Below are positions 1-6,605 of a DNA stretch of 6,679 nt, piece by piece (position 1 is the stretch's first letter; each line of letters begins with the position of its first letter). The translations under genes were made by a program, and so were the position numbers. Origin of the DNA: Alphaproteobacteria bacterium (GTDB taxonomy: Bacteria > Pseudomonadota > Alphaproteobacteria > Rhizobiales > Aestuariivirgaceae); NCBI GenBank assembly GCA_024279045.1, contig JAJRRZ010000257.1:1-6679 (forward strand), given 5' to 3'. The notes below the pieces were generated by a model. It was not told the DNA's origin. It saw only the letters and a program-made list of their open reading frames with translations, and searched no databases.

Positions 1-585
1 GTCCGCCCCGCCCTTGTCGTAACGCGACTGAAACCAGCACACGTTCATGTCGATGCTGTCGAAGTGCACGATCGGCGCAATGGCGTCGAAGAAGGCCAGC
101 GAATCCTCGCCGGTGCGCGCGCCGATGGCCGCGGCCAGCGCCCCGGAGGTCAGCGGGCCGGTGGCGATGATCACCTGCGCCCAGTCCTCTGGCGGCCAGC
201 CGTCGATCTCCTCGCGCACGATGGTGATGTTGGGGTGCTCTTCCAGCCTGCGGGTAACCGCCGCGGAGAAGCCCTCGCGATCCACCGCCAGGGCGGAGCC
301 GGCGGGCACCTTGTGGGCATCCGCCGCCGCCATGATCAGCGAGTTGGCGCGGCGCATCTCCGCGTGCAGCAGGCCCACGGCGTTGTTCTCGGCATCATCG
401 GAGCGGAAGGAATTGGAGCACACCAGCTCTGCCAGGTGGTCGGTCTTGTGCGCATCGGTCATCTGCCGCGGGCGCATCTCGTGCAGGATCACGCGCACCC
501 CGGCATTGGCCGCCTGCCAGGCTGCCTCGGAGCCTGCCAGCCCTCCGCCGATGATGTGCAGCACCTTGTCCTCACTGTCGCTCAT
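1..585 (-). CDS. trmFO: TrmFO, folate/FAD-dependent tRNA (uracil-54) C5-methyltransferase (5' part, runs off left edge)
   Basis: Makes 5-methyluridine at position 54 of the tRNA T-loop, using methylenetetrahydrofolate as carbon donor and reduced FAD; cytoplasmic. The 195 visible residues begin MSDSEDKVLHIIGGGLAGSE, where residues 11-18 (IIGGGLAG) are the FAD dinucleotide-binding loop. Residues 54-64 (ELVCSNSFRSD) hold Cys56, which matches the catalytic cysteine 53 of the Bacillus enzyme. ATGPLTS (141-147) and FFDAIAPIV (165-173) are further family signatures. Roughly the first 40% of a protein of about 450-480 residues is present. The ATG at 585 gives the usual short N-terminus but lacks a clear Shine-Dalgarno. 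An in-frame TTG at 621 follows a purine-rich AGGAAAGG and would add 12 residues unlike the family, so I prefer the ATG. It lies 67 bases after the ATP12 gene on the same strand and may be its last co-transcribed member. Identity is very secure. Confidence 0.96.
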   Translation of the reverse strand, partial: MSDSEDKVLHIIGGGLAGSEAAWQAANAGVRVILHEMRPRQMTDAHKTDHLAELVCSNSFRSDDAENNAVGLLHAEMRRANSLIMAAADAHKVPAGSALAVDREGFSAAVTRRLEEHPNITIVREEIDGWPPEDWAQVIIATGPLTSGALAAAIGARTGEDSLAFFDAIAPIVHFDSIDMNVCWFQSRYDKGGAD

Positions 586-652
586 GGGCGCACAGATAGG
601 GGGCGCGTGGCGGTAGCGCAAGCCTTTCCTCGCGCCTCGCTGATGAGTCTGG

Positions 653-1456
653 TCATGCCTCTGACACCATCGCCAGAAACTGGGCCGCGGCCAGGAAGTC
701 GCGCTCGCGCGCAGCCAGTTGCGCGGCGGCCTGCGCGTCCTCGCCCCACATGCGCATGTTCCAGCGCTCTTCCAGGGTGGATGTTTCCCATGCCTGCCGG
801 GCCGTCAGGCGGCCATGCCACACCGCCAGCGCCAACACCAGCGAGCGCGTCAACGTGGCCATGGAAAACACGGCAATGAAGGGAAACGGCGCAGCTTGTG
901 CACAGGGCTTCAGCAGCGCATCCAGCGCCTGCGCGGGTTGTTCGACGGGCATGATGCCCTGCGCCACGTGCAGCCGTGCCGCGAAGGTCGTGGCTGCCCA
1001 GTCCAGCAGGGCATCCCACTGTTCACTCTGTTGCCCGGCCAGCGGGCCTTGCGTGGCAGCATCGGCGCGGTAGCACAGCAGGTCGTGCGCGGCCAGCTCG
1101 CGCAGATGCCCCAGCAGGGCAGGGCGTTCGCTGTCCGGCGCTGCCGCATCGGCCTTGTCGATGGCGGCATTGGCCAGCCCCGTCAGCGGCATTTCGGCGG
1201 GGTTGATGTATTTCTTCTGCGCCCGCCATTCCGCCGCGATTGCCTCCGCCAGCGCCCGCACGGGCACCATGAAGGTTCGCTTCAGCGGCGTGCGCAACGG
1301 GCGCTCGTCCAGCAGGATGCGATAACCGCCCGCAACTTCCTCCACCGCCACGTCCTTGTAGAAACGCCGGGGCAGGGGGCGCTGGTAGCGCTCGCGCACC
1401 AGCTCTTCCAGTCGCTCGGCGGAGAGGTGGCATTGCTGTTCATGATCGCGGCTCAT
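653..1456 (-). CDS. ATP12 family F1-ATPase assembly chaperone
   Basis: Complete gene of 267 codons ending in TGA. ATP12 proteins bind free F1 alpha subunit so that the alpha3beta3 hexamer of ATP synthase can assemble; in bacteria the protein is cytoplasmic. Family landmarks are RRFYKDVAV (residues 30-38), the substrate-like strand YRILLDERPLRTPLKR (45-60), AEWRAQKKYINPAEMPLTGLAN (75-96), HDLLCYRAD (124-132) and the C-terminal LEERWNMRMWGEDAQAA (228-244), whose WGED segment is typical. Length fits the family, usually 230-280 residues in alphaproteobacteria. There is no signal peptide or membrane segment. The start ATG overlaps the stop of the upstream phosphatase gene as ATGA, and AGAGGAGAT precedes it inside that gene, so translation is probably coupled. 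A HAD-ATP12 pair recurs in alphaproteobacteria, often behind an rluC-type gene that is not present here. The family is certain; the exact client is known from family work, not from this sequence. Confidence 0.95.
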   Translation of the reverse strand: MSRDHEQQCHLSAERLEELVRERYQRPLPRRFYKDVAVEEVAGGYRILLDERPLRTPLKRTFMVPVRALAEAIAAEWRAQKKYINPAEMPLTGLANAAIDKADAAAPDSERPALLGHLRELAAHDLLCYRADAATQGPLAGQQSEQWDALLDWAATTFAARLHVAQGIMPVEQPAQALDALLKPCAQAAPFPFIAVFSMATLTRSLVLALAVWHGRLTARQAWETSTLEERWNMRMWGEDAQAAAQLAARERDFLAAAQFLAMVSEA

Positions 1457-2130
1457 GCGCGGATCTCCTCTACCGTCAGCCCCAGCGCCCGTTGCGGCAC
1501 CTCGTCGAAACGCTCCGCCAGCGCATGCGCCCCGGCGCGGCGCAGCTCTTCGGACGGGTGATAGCCCCAGCTCACGCCCAGCGCGCGGGCTTGCGCGGCG
1601 CGGGCCATCTGGATGTCGTAGCGCGTATCGCCAATCAGCACTGTGCGCACCGGGTCGGCGCCGGTTTCCTCCATGGCCTGCAATACCATGCCCGGGTGCG
1701 GCTTGGATGGAGCATCATCGGCGGTCTGGATGGTGATGAAGAAATCGCGCAGGTTCTCGCGCTCCAGCAGCACCTCCAGCCCGCGCCGCGACTTGCCGGT
1801 GGCAATGCCCAGCAGCACATCCTCGCGCCCGGCCAGTTCTTCCAGCGCGGCCCGCGCGCCGGGAAACAGCGGTTCGTGAAAATCAGGCTCGTGGCGCAGG
1901 CGGAAGAAGTGATCCTTGTAGGCCTGTTCCAGCCGCGCCAGCAGTGATGGCGGCGCATCGGGCGCGAGTGCCTGCATGGCCGCGTGCAGCGACAGGCCGA
2001 TGATGCCGCGCGTGGCATCATCGCCGGGGTAGGGCTGCCCCACCTCGGCGAAGGCGCGGCGCATGGCCTCGGCAATGTTGTGGTGGCTGTCCACCAATGT
2101 GCCGTCGCAGTCAAACAGGATCAGACGCAT
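1453..2130 (-). CDS. HAD-IA family hydrolase, phosphoglycolate phosphatase-like
   Basis: Complete gene of 225 codons ending in TGA. A soluble phosphatase of the haloacid dehalogenase superfamily, subfamily IA, with all four motifs present. Motif I is LFDCDGTLVDS (5-15), with nucleophile Asp7 and acid/base Asp9. Motif II is the threonine of GIATGK (Thr111). Motif III is Lys143 in PSKPHPG. Motif IV is IGDTRYD (166-172), with Asp168 and Asp172 as magnesium ligands. The helical cap occupies roughly residues 16-90. The order resembles Gph and PpaX, but substrate cannot be read from sequence in this subfamily, so phosphoglycolate is only one candidate. The start has TGGAG about eight bases upstream. 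It lies 42 bases after trpG and overlaps the ATP12 gene by four bases. The pairing with ATP12 is conserved in many alphaproteobacteria, but I know of no established functional reason for it. Confidence 0.93.
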   Translation of the reverse strand: MRLILFDCDGTLVDSHHNIAEAMRRAFAEVGQPYPGDDATRGIIGLSLHAAMQALAPDAPPSLLARLEQAYKDHFFRLRHEPDFHEPLFPGARAALEELAGREDVLLGIATGKSRRGLEVLLERENLRDFFITIQTADDAPSKPHPGMVLQAMEETGADPVRTVLIGDTRYDIQMARAAQARALGVSWGYHPSEELRRAGAHALAERFDEVPQRALGLTVEEIRA

Positions 2131-2148
2131 GGGCAGTGCTCCAGATAT

Positions 2149-2163
2149 CGGGGGCAGCCCCCG
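2149..2163 (-). other. Small GC hairpin in the trpG-HAD gap
   Basis: Six G/C pairs (2149-2154 with 2158-2163) close a three-base loop in the 42-base gap, ten bases after the trpG stop and just before the Shine-Dalgarno of the phosphatase gene. No run of U follows it in the minus-strand transcript, so it is not an intrinsic terminator. It may slow RNA decay or affect access to the downstream ribosome site; both ideas are inference. In DNA this GC-rich the hairpin could also arise by chance. Confidence 0.35.
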
Positions 2164-2172
2164 GGCCGCCGC

Positions 2173-2787
2173 TCAAGCTTTGAGACCAGGCCCCGGCAAA
2201 CCGGCGGAAATCAGGAAGTTCTTCAGCAGTTGATGGCCGCATTCCGTGGCGATGCTCTCGGGGTGGAACTGCACGCCGTGAATGGGCTTTTCGCGGTGCT
2301 GCACACCCATTATCAGACCATTTTCCGTGCGCGCGGTTACCTGCATTTCGGTGGGCAGCGTATCCTCGTCGATAATCAGCGAGTGATAGCGCGTGGCCGT
2401 GAAGGGCTGTGGCAGGCCGCGGAAAATGCCCTCGCCAATGTGATGGATGCTGTCTGTCTTGCCGTGCATCAGCTCCGGCGCGCGGATAATGTCGGCGCCG
2501 TATGCCTGGCCGATGCTCTGATGCCCCAGGCACACCCCCAGCAGGGGAATGCCGTGTTCCGCCGCGGCCTTCACCAGATCGACGGATATGCCCGCCTCGC
2601 TGGGCGTGCACGGCCCCGGCGAGATGACAATGGCGCGCGGGGCCATGGCCAGCGCCTCGTCAACCGTGATGGCATCGTTGCGCCGCACCTCGATGCGCGG
2701 CTCCCACCCCATTTGCAGCCCCACCTCGCCGATGTAGTGCAGCAGGTTGAAGGTGAAGCTGTCGTAGTTGTCCAGCAGCAGGATCAT
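2173..2787 (-). CDS. trpG: Anthranilate synthase component II (glutamine amidotransferase)
   Basis: Complete gene of 204 codons ending in TGA. A class I glutamine amidotransferase that hydrolyses glutamine and passes ammonia to TrpE for anthranilate synthesis from chorismate; cytoplasmic. The start MILLLDNYDSFTFNLLHYIGE is the family N-terminus. ISPGPCTPSEAG (55-66) contributes the oxyanion region, GVCLGHQ (84-90) carries nucleophile Cys86, and HGVQFHPESI (170-179) supplies His175 and Glu177 of the triad. Length is normal (about 190-205). GGGGAC precedes the ATG at suitable distance. In many bacteria one such subunit also serves PabB for folate synthesis (TrpG/PabA dual use); that cannot be excluded, but the trpE neighbour makes the tryptophan role primary. 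The gene lies 165 bases downstream of trpE, a wide gap for this pair, and is followed by a HAD phosphatase gene, not trpD. Confidence 0.96.
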   Translation of the reverse strand: MILLLDNYDSFTFNLLHYIGEVGLQMGWEPRIEVRRNDAITVDEALAMAPRAIVISPGPCTPSEAGISVDLVKAAAEHGIPLLGVCLGHQSIGQAYGADIIRAPELMHGKTDSIHHIGEGIFRGLPQPFTATRYHSLIIDEDTLPTEMQVTARTENGLIMGVQHREKPIHGVQFHPESIATECGHQLLKNFLISAGLPGPGLKA

Positions 2788-2825
2788 CGCTTGTCCCCGG
2801 ATTGCCTGTTGGTTGCGGCGCTGGT

Positions 2826-2931
2826 CCTCTCCCCCGTCCGGCCACAGGATTCCTTGTCTGATGCAGCACCGGCCCTATCCCTCCACCCGATCATCCTAAA
2901 ATCATGCATGAGTGGCCAGGTGGGGGAGAGG
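2826..2931 (-). repeat. Long imperfect inverted repeat (stem-loop) between trpE and trpG
   Basis: The 20-base arms 2826-2845 and 2912-2931 are inverted copies matching at 17 of 20 positions, including a perfect 10-base block (2826-2835 with 2922-2931) and a perfect 6-base block (2840-2845 with 2912-2917). As minus-strand RNA this gives 18 pairs, one of them G-U, with two adjacent mismatches and a 66-base loop (2846-2911). Scattered outer pairs (2824 with 2933, 2823 with 2934, 2821 with 2936) extend it slightly. A separate palindrome, GGCCTGTGCAGGCC (2931-2944), abuts it. No U-run follows the 3' arm, so it is not a standard terminator. It fills most of the 165-base gap. It may be a regulatory or processing structure, or a small palindromic repeat element. 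Pairing is seen directly; any function is inference. Confidence 0.55.
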
Positions 2932-2952
2932 GCCTGTGCAGGCCTTGCGGGT

Positions 2953-4500
2953 TCAGGCATTGCCGCCGTTGCCGCCACCAGCGAAGCGCACCGCCTCGCG
3001 CGCGGCGCGAAACAGCGCGCGTGCCTTGTTCTCGCATTCCTTCTGTTCCAGCCGCGGCACGGAATCGGCAACGATGCCCGCGCCCGCCTGCACGAACATG
3101 CGCCCATCCTTCATGATGGCCGTGCGCAGCACGATGCAACTGTCCATGTCGCCATTGGCCGAGAAATAGCCCACGCAACCGGCATAGATGCCGCGTTTCT
3201 CCAGTTCCAGCTCGTCGATGATCTGCATCGCCCGCACCTTCGGCGCGCCGGAGACGGTACCGGCGGGAAAGCCCGCCATCAGTGCATCGATGGCGTCGAA
3301 GCGCCGCTCGTCCAGATCGCCTTCGACGTTGGAGACAATGTGCATCACCTGGCTGTAGCGCTCGATGAAGAACCGCTCCGTTACCTCCACCGAACCGATC
3401 CTGGCCACCCGGCCCACGTCGTTGCGCCCCAGATCCAGCAGCATCAGGTGTTCGGCCAGCTCCTTCGGGTCGGACAGCAGCTCCTCTTCCAGCGCCTTGT
3501 CCTCTTCCGGCGTGCGTCCGCGCCGGCGGGTGCCGGCAATGGGGCGGATGGTTACCTTGCCGCTGCGCGCGCGCACGAGAATCTCCGGGCTGGAACCAGC
3601 CACGGCAAAATCGCCGAAATCGAGATAATACAGATAAGGCGAGGGATTGGTGCGCCTGAGCGCCCGGTAGAGCGCCAGCGGCGGCAGCGGAAAATCCACC
3701 TCGAAGCGCTGCGAGAGCACCACCTGAAAGATATCACCGGCGCGGATGTATTCCTTCGCCCGCTCCACCATTTCCATGTAATACCGTGGCGGCGTGTTGG
3801 ATACGGGTTCAGCCAGCGTGATCTCGTGTGCAGGCCCGGCCAGCAGGGCGGCATCGATCGGCCCGGCCAGCCGCGCCACAACGTCCTTCAGTCGCGCCAC
3901 GGCGCGGCTGTGGGCGGTCTGTGCATCGATGTCCGGTTGCGGGCGCACCGGGGTTACGATGGTCATCTCGTCGAGCACCGCATCGAAGATCACCATCACC
4001 GTCGGGCGTATCAGCAGCGCATCGGGCAAACCCAGCGGGTCGGGGTTCGGCTCGCCCAGGCGCTCCATGAAGCGCACCATGTCATAGCCCATGTAGCCGA
4101 AGATGCCCGCGCTCATGGGCGGCAGGTAGTGCGGCAGGTCGATGCGGCTTTCCGCCACCAGCGCGCGCAGGGCATCCAGCGGTGGCTGCGGCATCTCCTC
4201 GAACGGGCCGTTCACGTCGGCCAGCGCGGCGCGGTTGATGTAGGCGCGCCCGCCTTCCACCTTGAACACCACGTCCGGATCCAGGCCGATGAGCGAATAG
4301 CGCCCGCGCACCGCGCCGCCTTCCACCGATTCCAGCAGGAAGATGTGCCGCGCGTGCGATTTCAGCTTCATCAGCGCCGAGACCGGCGTTTCCAGGTCGG
4401 CCACCAGGCGCGTGGCCAGCACCTGCGGCGCACCGGCCTCGTAGCTGGCGCGAAACTCCTCCAGCGGCGGTTCGATGCGAATGTTCATCGGCTGGTTCAT
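2953..4500 (-). CDS. trpE: Anthranilate synthase component I
   Basis: Complete gene of 515 codons from the chosen ATG, ending in TGA. Catalyses chorismate plus ammonia to anthranilate and pyruvate, the first committed step of tryptophan synthesis, with TrpG. The N-terminal domain carries LLES (55-58), part of the tryptophan feedback site in the family, and GYMGYDMVRF (135-144). The chorismate-binding half has PSPYLYYLDFGDF (286-298), IRPIAGTRRRG (318-328), HLMLLDLGRND (351-361), GTVSGAPK (414-421) and VQAGAGIVADS (470-480). The short glycine/asparagine tail GGGNGGNA has no assigned role. Starts at 4536 (TTG), 4500 (ATG) and 4488 (ATG) are all possible. None has a strong Shine-Dalgarno, and homologues begin nearest 4488, so the first few residues are uncertain. 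The retained LLES motif suggests feedback inhibition by tryptophan. PabB is less likely given the full TrpE N-domain and the adjacent trpG. Confidence 0.96.
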   Translation of the reverse strand: MNQPMNIRIEPPLEEFRASYEAGAPQVLATRLVADLETPVSALMKLKSHARHIFLLESVEGGAVRGRYSLIGLDPDVVFKVEGGRAYINRAALADVNGPFEEMPQPPLDALRALVAESRIDLPHYLPPMSAGIFGYMGYDMVRFMERLGEPNPDPLGLPDALLIRPTVMVIFDAVLDEMTIVTPVRPQPDIDAQTAHSRAVARLKDVVARLAGPIDAALLAGPAHEITLAEPVSNTPPRYYMEMVERAKEYIRAGDIFQVVLSQRFEVDFPLPPLALYRALRRTNPSPYLYYLDFGDFAVAGSSPEILVRARSGKVTIRPIAGTRRRGRTPEEDKALEEELLSDPKELAEHLMLLDLGRNDVGRVARIGSVEVTERFFIERYSQVMHIVSNVEGDLDERRFDAIDALMAGFPAGTVSGAPKVRAMQIIDELELEKRGIYAGCVGYFSANGDMDSCIVLRTAIMKDGRMFVQAGAGIVADSVPRLEQKECENKARALFRAAREAVRFAGGGNGGNA

Positions 4501-4530
4501 GCAGATTGCTCTGGTGAGATCACGAATGTC

Positions 4531-4569
4531 CGGCAAGCGGATCTGGCAGCATGAAGAAAGATCCTGCCG
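4531..4569 (-). other. Strong bulged stem-loop between ppiD and trpE
   Basis: In the minus-strand transcript the 5' arm CGGCAGGATCT (4569-4559) pairs with AGATCC (4544-4539) and TGCCG (4535-4531), giving 11 pairs with a three-base bulge (4538-4536) and a 14-base loop. It begins four bases after the ppiD stop codon. A competing fold is possible: GGCAG (4568-4564) with CTGCC (4549-4545). No U-run follows, so it is not a textbook intrinsic terminator. A ten-codon open frame starting at 4552 (MLPDPLAGHS) crosses it but has no tryptophan codon, which argues against classical trp attenuation. Likely roles are mRNA 3'-end stabilisation or separation of ppiD and trpE expression; both are inference. 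Confidence 0.5.
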
Positions 4570-4573
4570 TCTC

Positions 4574-6463
4574 TCATTGCCCCGCGCCGCTGGCCTGTTG
4601 CCAGAGCTTCATGTTGATCTTCACGTCATAGGCCTGTTGCAGGGCGGCGATGAACTGCGCGCCGGTGTCCTGCGCAATGCCCTGCGAGAGCACCTCATCG
4701 AGCGCTTTCGCCTCGGCACTGGCCGGATCAAGCTTCGCCAACGGGCGCTCGGAAACGCGCATCAGCCATGCCTTGCGGCCATCGGGCGCCACCGCCACCG
4801 CCACCGCACCGGGTTTGGCGGCAAACAGCGCGCGCACCGCCACCGTCGGAAAATCAGGGCGCGCAGCGGTGCGCTTCACGTCGTCGATGCGCCTCACCGT
4901 CGTGCCGAGTTCCTCGGCGATCTTCTCCAGCGGTGTGCCGGTCTCGGCCTTCTGCTTCAGCGCATCCACCTTGCGCCGCAGCTCCGCCATCAACGCCTGC
5001 GCGCGCCAGGCCTCCGCCACCTTGTCCTTCATCTTGTCGAACGGTGGCACCCCGGCAGGGATGATCTTCTCCACATCGAACCAGGCAAAGCCGTCATCGC
5101 CCAGCTCCACCACGTCGTTGTCCGCCCCCGGCTCGGAGCGGAAGGCCTCGCCAATCACCCGCTCGCCACCTGGCACGTCCACCAGCTTGCCATCCGCACC
5201 GGTACCGTTCAGCGCCACCGGCGCGGTGGTGTGCAGCTTCAGCCCCAGCGAAGCAGCGGCATCGCCCAGCGTCTGGCCGGAGGCGCGCGCTTCCTCGATT
5301 TTCTCGTAAAGCTCGGCCACGACATCGCGCGCTTTCTCCAGCTTCAGCGCTTTCTCCAGTTGCTGCCTGGCCTCATCGAAGGATACCTTTTGCCCCGGCA
5401 CCACTTTCACCACCCGCGCAACGAACACGCCCAGCGGGGTTTCCACCGGCCCGGCGATGTCGCCTTCCTTCACCGCAAACACGGCATCGGCCAGGGCCTG
5501 ATCAGGGAACTGTCTCTTCTCGTACGGGCCCAGGCGCACGTCTTCGGGCTTCAGCTTGCGTTCTTCCAGCAGCTTCTCCCAGGTGGTCTCACCATTGTCG
5601 AGCGCCGCCAAGGCCTTGCTCGCCGCCGCTTCCGAATCGAAACGCAACTGTTCCACGCTGCGCTTCTCGGCAATGTCGAAGCGGCTTTTCTGCGAATCAT
5701 ACAGTTGCTTCAGCTCCTAGTCGGAGACCTTCACCTTGTCCAGCACGTTGGCCGGGGTCAGCGCCAGCACCTTGATGACGCGCCGCTCCGGCTCGCTGAA
5801 GGCCTGCCTGTTCTCCTCGTAAAACTTCTTCAGCGTCGCCTCGTCCGGCGCCGGCAGCCTCGCCGCATCGGCGACGATCTCCACGAAGGCCGCATCACGC
5901 GTCTGGTTGCGCCAGGCATATGCCTGTTCCAGCAGTGTCTTCGGCGCGCGCATCTCGGCGGTTACGGCAGCCATCACGCCATTGCCCAGCAGTGCGCTGC
6001 GTTCTTCGGCAATGAACTGCGCCTCAGACAATCCGGCGGAGAACAGCGCCTGCTGCAGCCGCTGTTTGTCAAAGCGGCCATCCGGCCCGGCAAACTGCGG
6101 CATGCGCTTGATGCGCTCGGCGATGAAATCATCCGGCAGCGACAGGTTCATGCGGCGCACGGCTTCCTTCAGCACTGCCTCGCGAATAAGCTGGATGAGC
6201 AACTGCCTGTCCAACCCCATCTGCCGCGCCTCGTCGGGGCTGATGCCGCGCCCGGTACGCTGCGCCAGCTGCTGCAGCATCTGGCGGAAACGATCGGAAT
6301 AGGTCTGCACGGAAATGGTGGTGTCGCCAGCGGAGACGAGCGTATCCTGCGGTTTCACGCGCAACATGTCGCCAATGCCCCAGATGGCGAAGCTGAACGC
6401 CAGCAGGCCGATGAAAATCTTGGCAACGATGCCTCCAGACTTGCTGCGCAGGGCGGTGAGCAT
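4574..6463 (-). pseudogene. ppiD: PpiD/SurA-type peptidylprolyl isomerase, interrupted by one in-frame TAG
   Basis: PpiD proteins are inner-membrane-anchored periplasmic folding factors that meet substrates leaving the Sec channel. The frame is 629 codons plus a TGA stop, close to E. coli PpiD (623 residues), with an amber codon at codon 249 (5717-5719). The N-terminus has a short cytoplasmic stretch (MLTALRSKSGG), one membrane segment at about 12-34 (IVAKIFIGLLAFSFAIWGIG), then a SurA-N-like helical chaperone region to about 170. After the TAG the same frame continues ELKQLYDSQKSRF, then a parvulin-like domain at about 270-355 (LGPYEKRQF at 310-318, VETPLGVFVARVVKV at 339-353), a coiled stretch (about 360-395) and a helical tail. 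The context VSD-stop-ELK suggests a GAG (Glu) to TAG change. As written, a 248-residue anchored fragment would form; reinitiation at GTG 5656 would lack a signal or anchor. Sequencing error, recent mutation or suppression are all possible. GGAGA lies about ten bases before the start. Confidence 0.88.
4789..4806. repeat. Short tandem repeat, three copies of CCACCG, inside ppiD
   Basis: Three exact hexamer copies, read on the minus strand as alternating GCG/GTG-type codons, encode the AVAVAV stretch of a beta strand in the C-terminal part of PpiD. The repeat is a multiple of three, so copy changes would keep the frame. Probably only codon bias acting on a Val/Ala-rich strand. Confidence 0.5.
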
Positions 6464-6605
6464 GTTCTGTTCGTCTCCACGGGGCCGGGGGCAGCCATGC
6501 GGGACAGCCCCTGACGGGTCGATTCACCACTTCTCATGAACGCTGGCAATTGCTATCAGGGCTGCCGAACTCATGCAATACGCAACTGCTGGAAGGGGAA
6601 CGCCC
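6464..6605. promoter_or_regulatory. Divergent intergenic region between ppiD and tpiA
   Basis: This 142-base stretch separates the two divergent starts, so it should hold the promoters of both tpiA and the ppiD-led gene train. The ppiD side (6464-6520) is very GC-rich, while 6521-6590 is clearly richer in A and T. On the minus strand TTGCCA (6551-6546) resembles a -35 box, but no good -10 sits 16-18 bases downstream, so I do not call a ppiD promoter. GGGGC and GCCCC around 6487-6510 could form a weak stem. No repressor site is recognised. Confidence 0.55.
6550..6579 (+). promoter_or_regulatory. Possible sigma-70-type promoter of tpiA
   Basis: TTGCTA (6550-6555) and TGCAAT (6574-6579) each match four of six consensus bases of the -35 and -10 hexamers, with an 18-base spacer. 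Transcription would begin near 6586, leaving a leader of about 20 bases that includes the ribosome site GGAAGGGG (6591-6598). Position and orientation fit, but such matches are weak and alphaproteobacterial promoters diverge from the consensus, so this is a suggestion only. Confidence 0.35.

Noticed and set aside
594..621. Possible promoter before trmFO (TTGCGC, 17 bases, TATCTG)
   Set aside because: Each hexamer matches only three of six consensus bases, and the implied start of transcription would fall almost on the ATG.
64..879. Rightward open frame antisense to trmFO and ATP12
   Set aside because: It covers trmFO, whose FAD loop and catalytic cysteine are evident on the other strand, and has low-complexity Pro/Ala/Arg-rich content.
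2784..3107. Leftward open frame of 107 codons across the trpE-trpG gap
   Set aside because: Most of it overlaps the trpE 3' end in another frame, and the part in the gap has no ribosome site or recognisable motif, so I do not call a gene in the gap.
4520..4552. Ten-codon frame before trpE as a trp leader peptide
   Set aside because: It encodes no tryptophan, has no ribosome site, and is not followed by a terminator hairpin with a U-run.
1984..4554. An 856-codon rightward open frame across HAD, trpG, trpE and both trp-region gaps
   Set aside because: It lies antisense to three genes with full catalytic motifs, its product is dominated by His, Arg, Gln and Ala, and it shows no recognisable domain. 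Long antisense frames are expected in GC-rich coding DNA.
5330..5361. Near-tandem repeat of GCTTTCTCCAG in ppiD
   Set aside because: It encodes a repeated LEKA helix in the coiled region and is explained by heptad-like protein repetition, not by a DNA element.
4475..6514. A 679-codon rightward open frame antisense to ppiD
   Set aside because: It is a mirror of the GC-rich ppiD coding frame with a His/Arg/Leu-rich product and no family match. The leftward frame has a membrane anchor, a parvulin-like domain and normal length.
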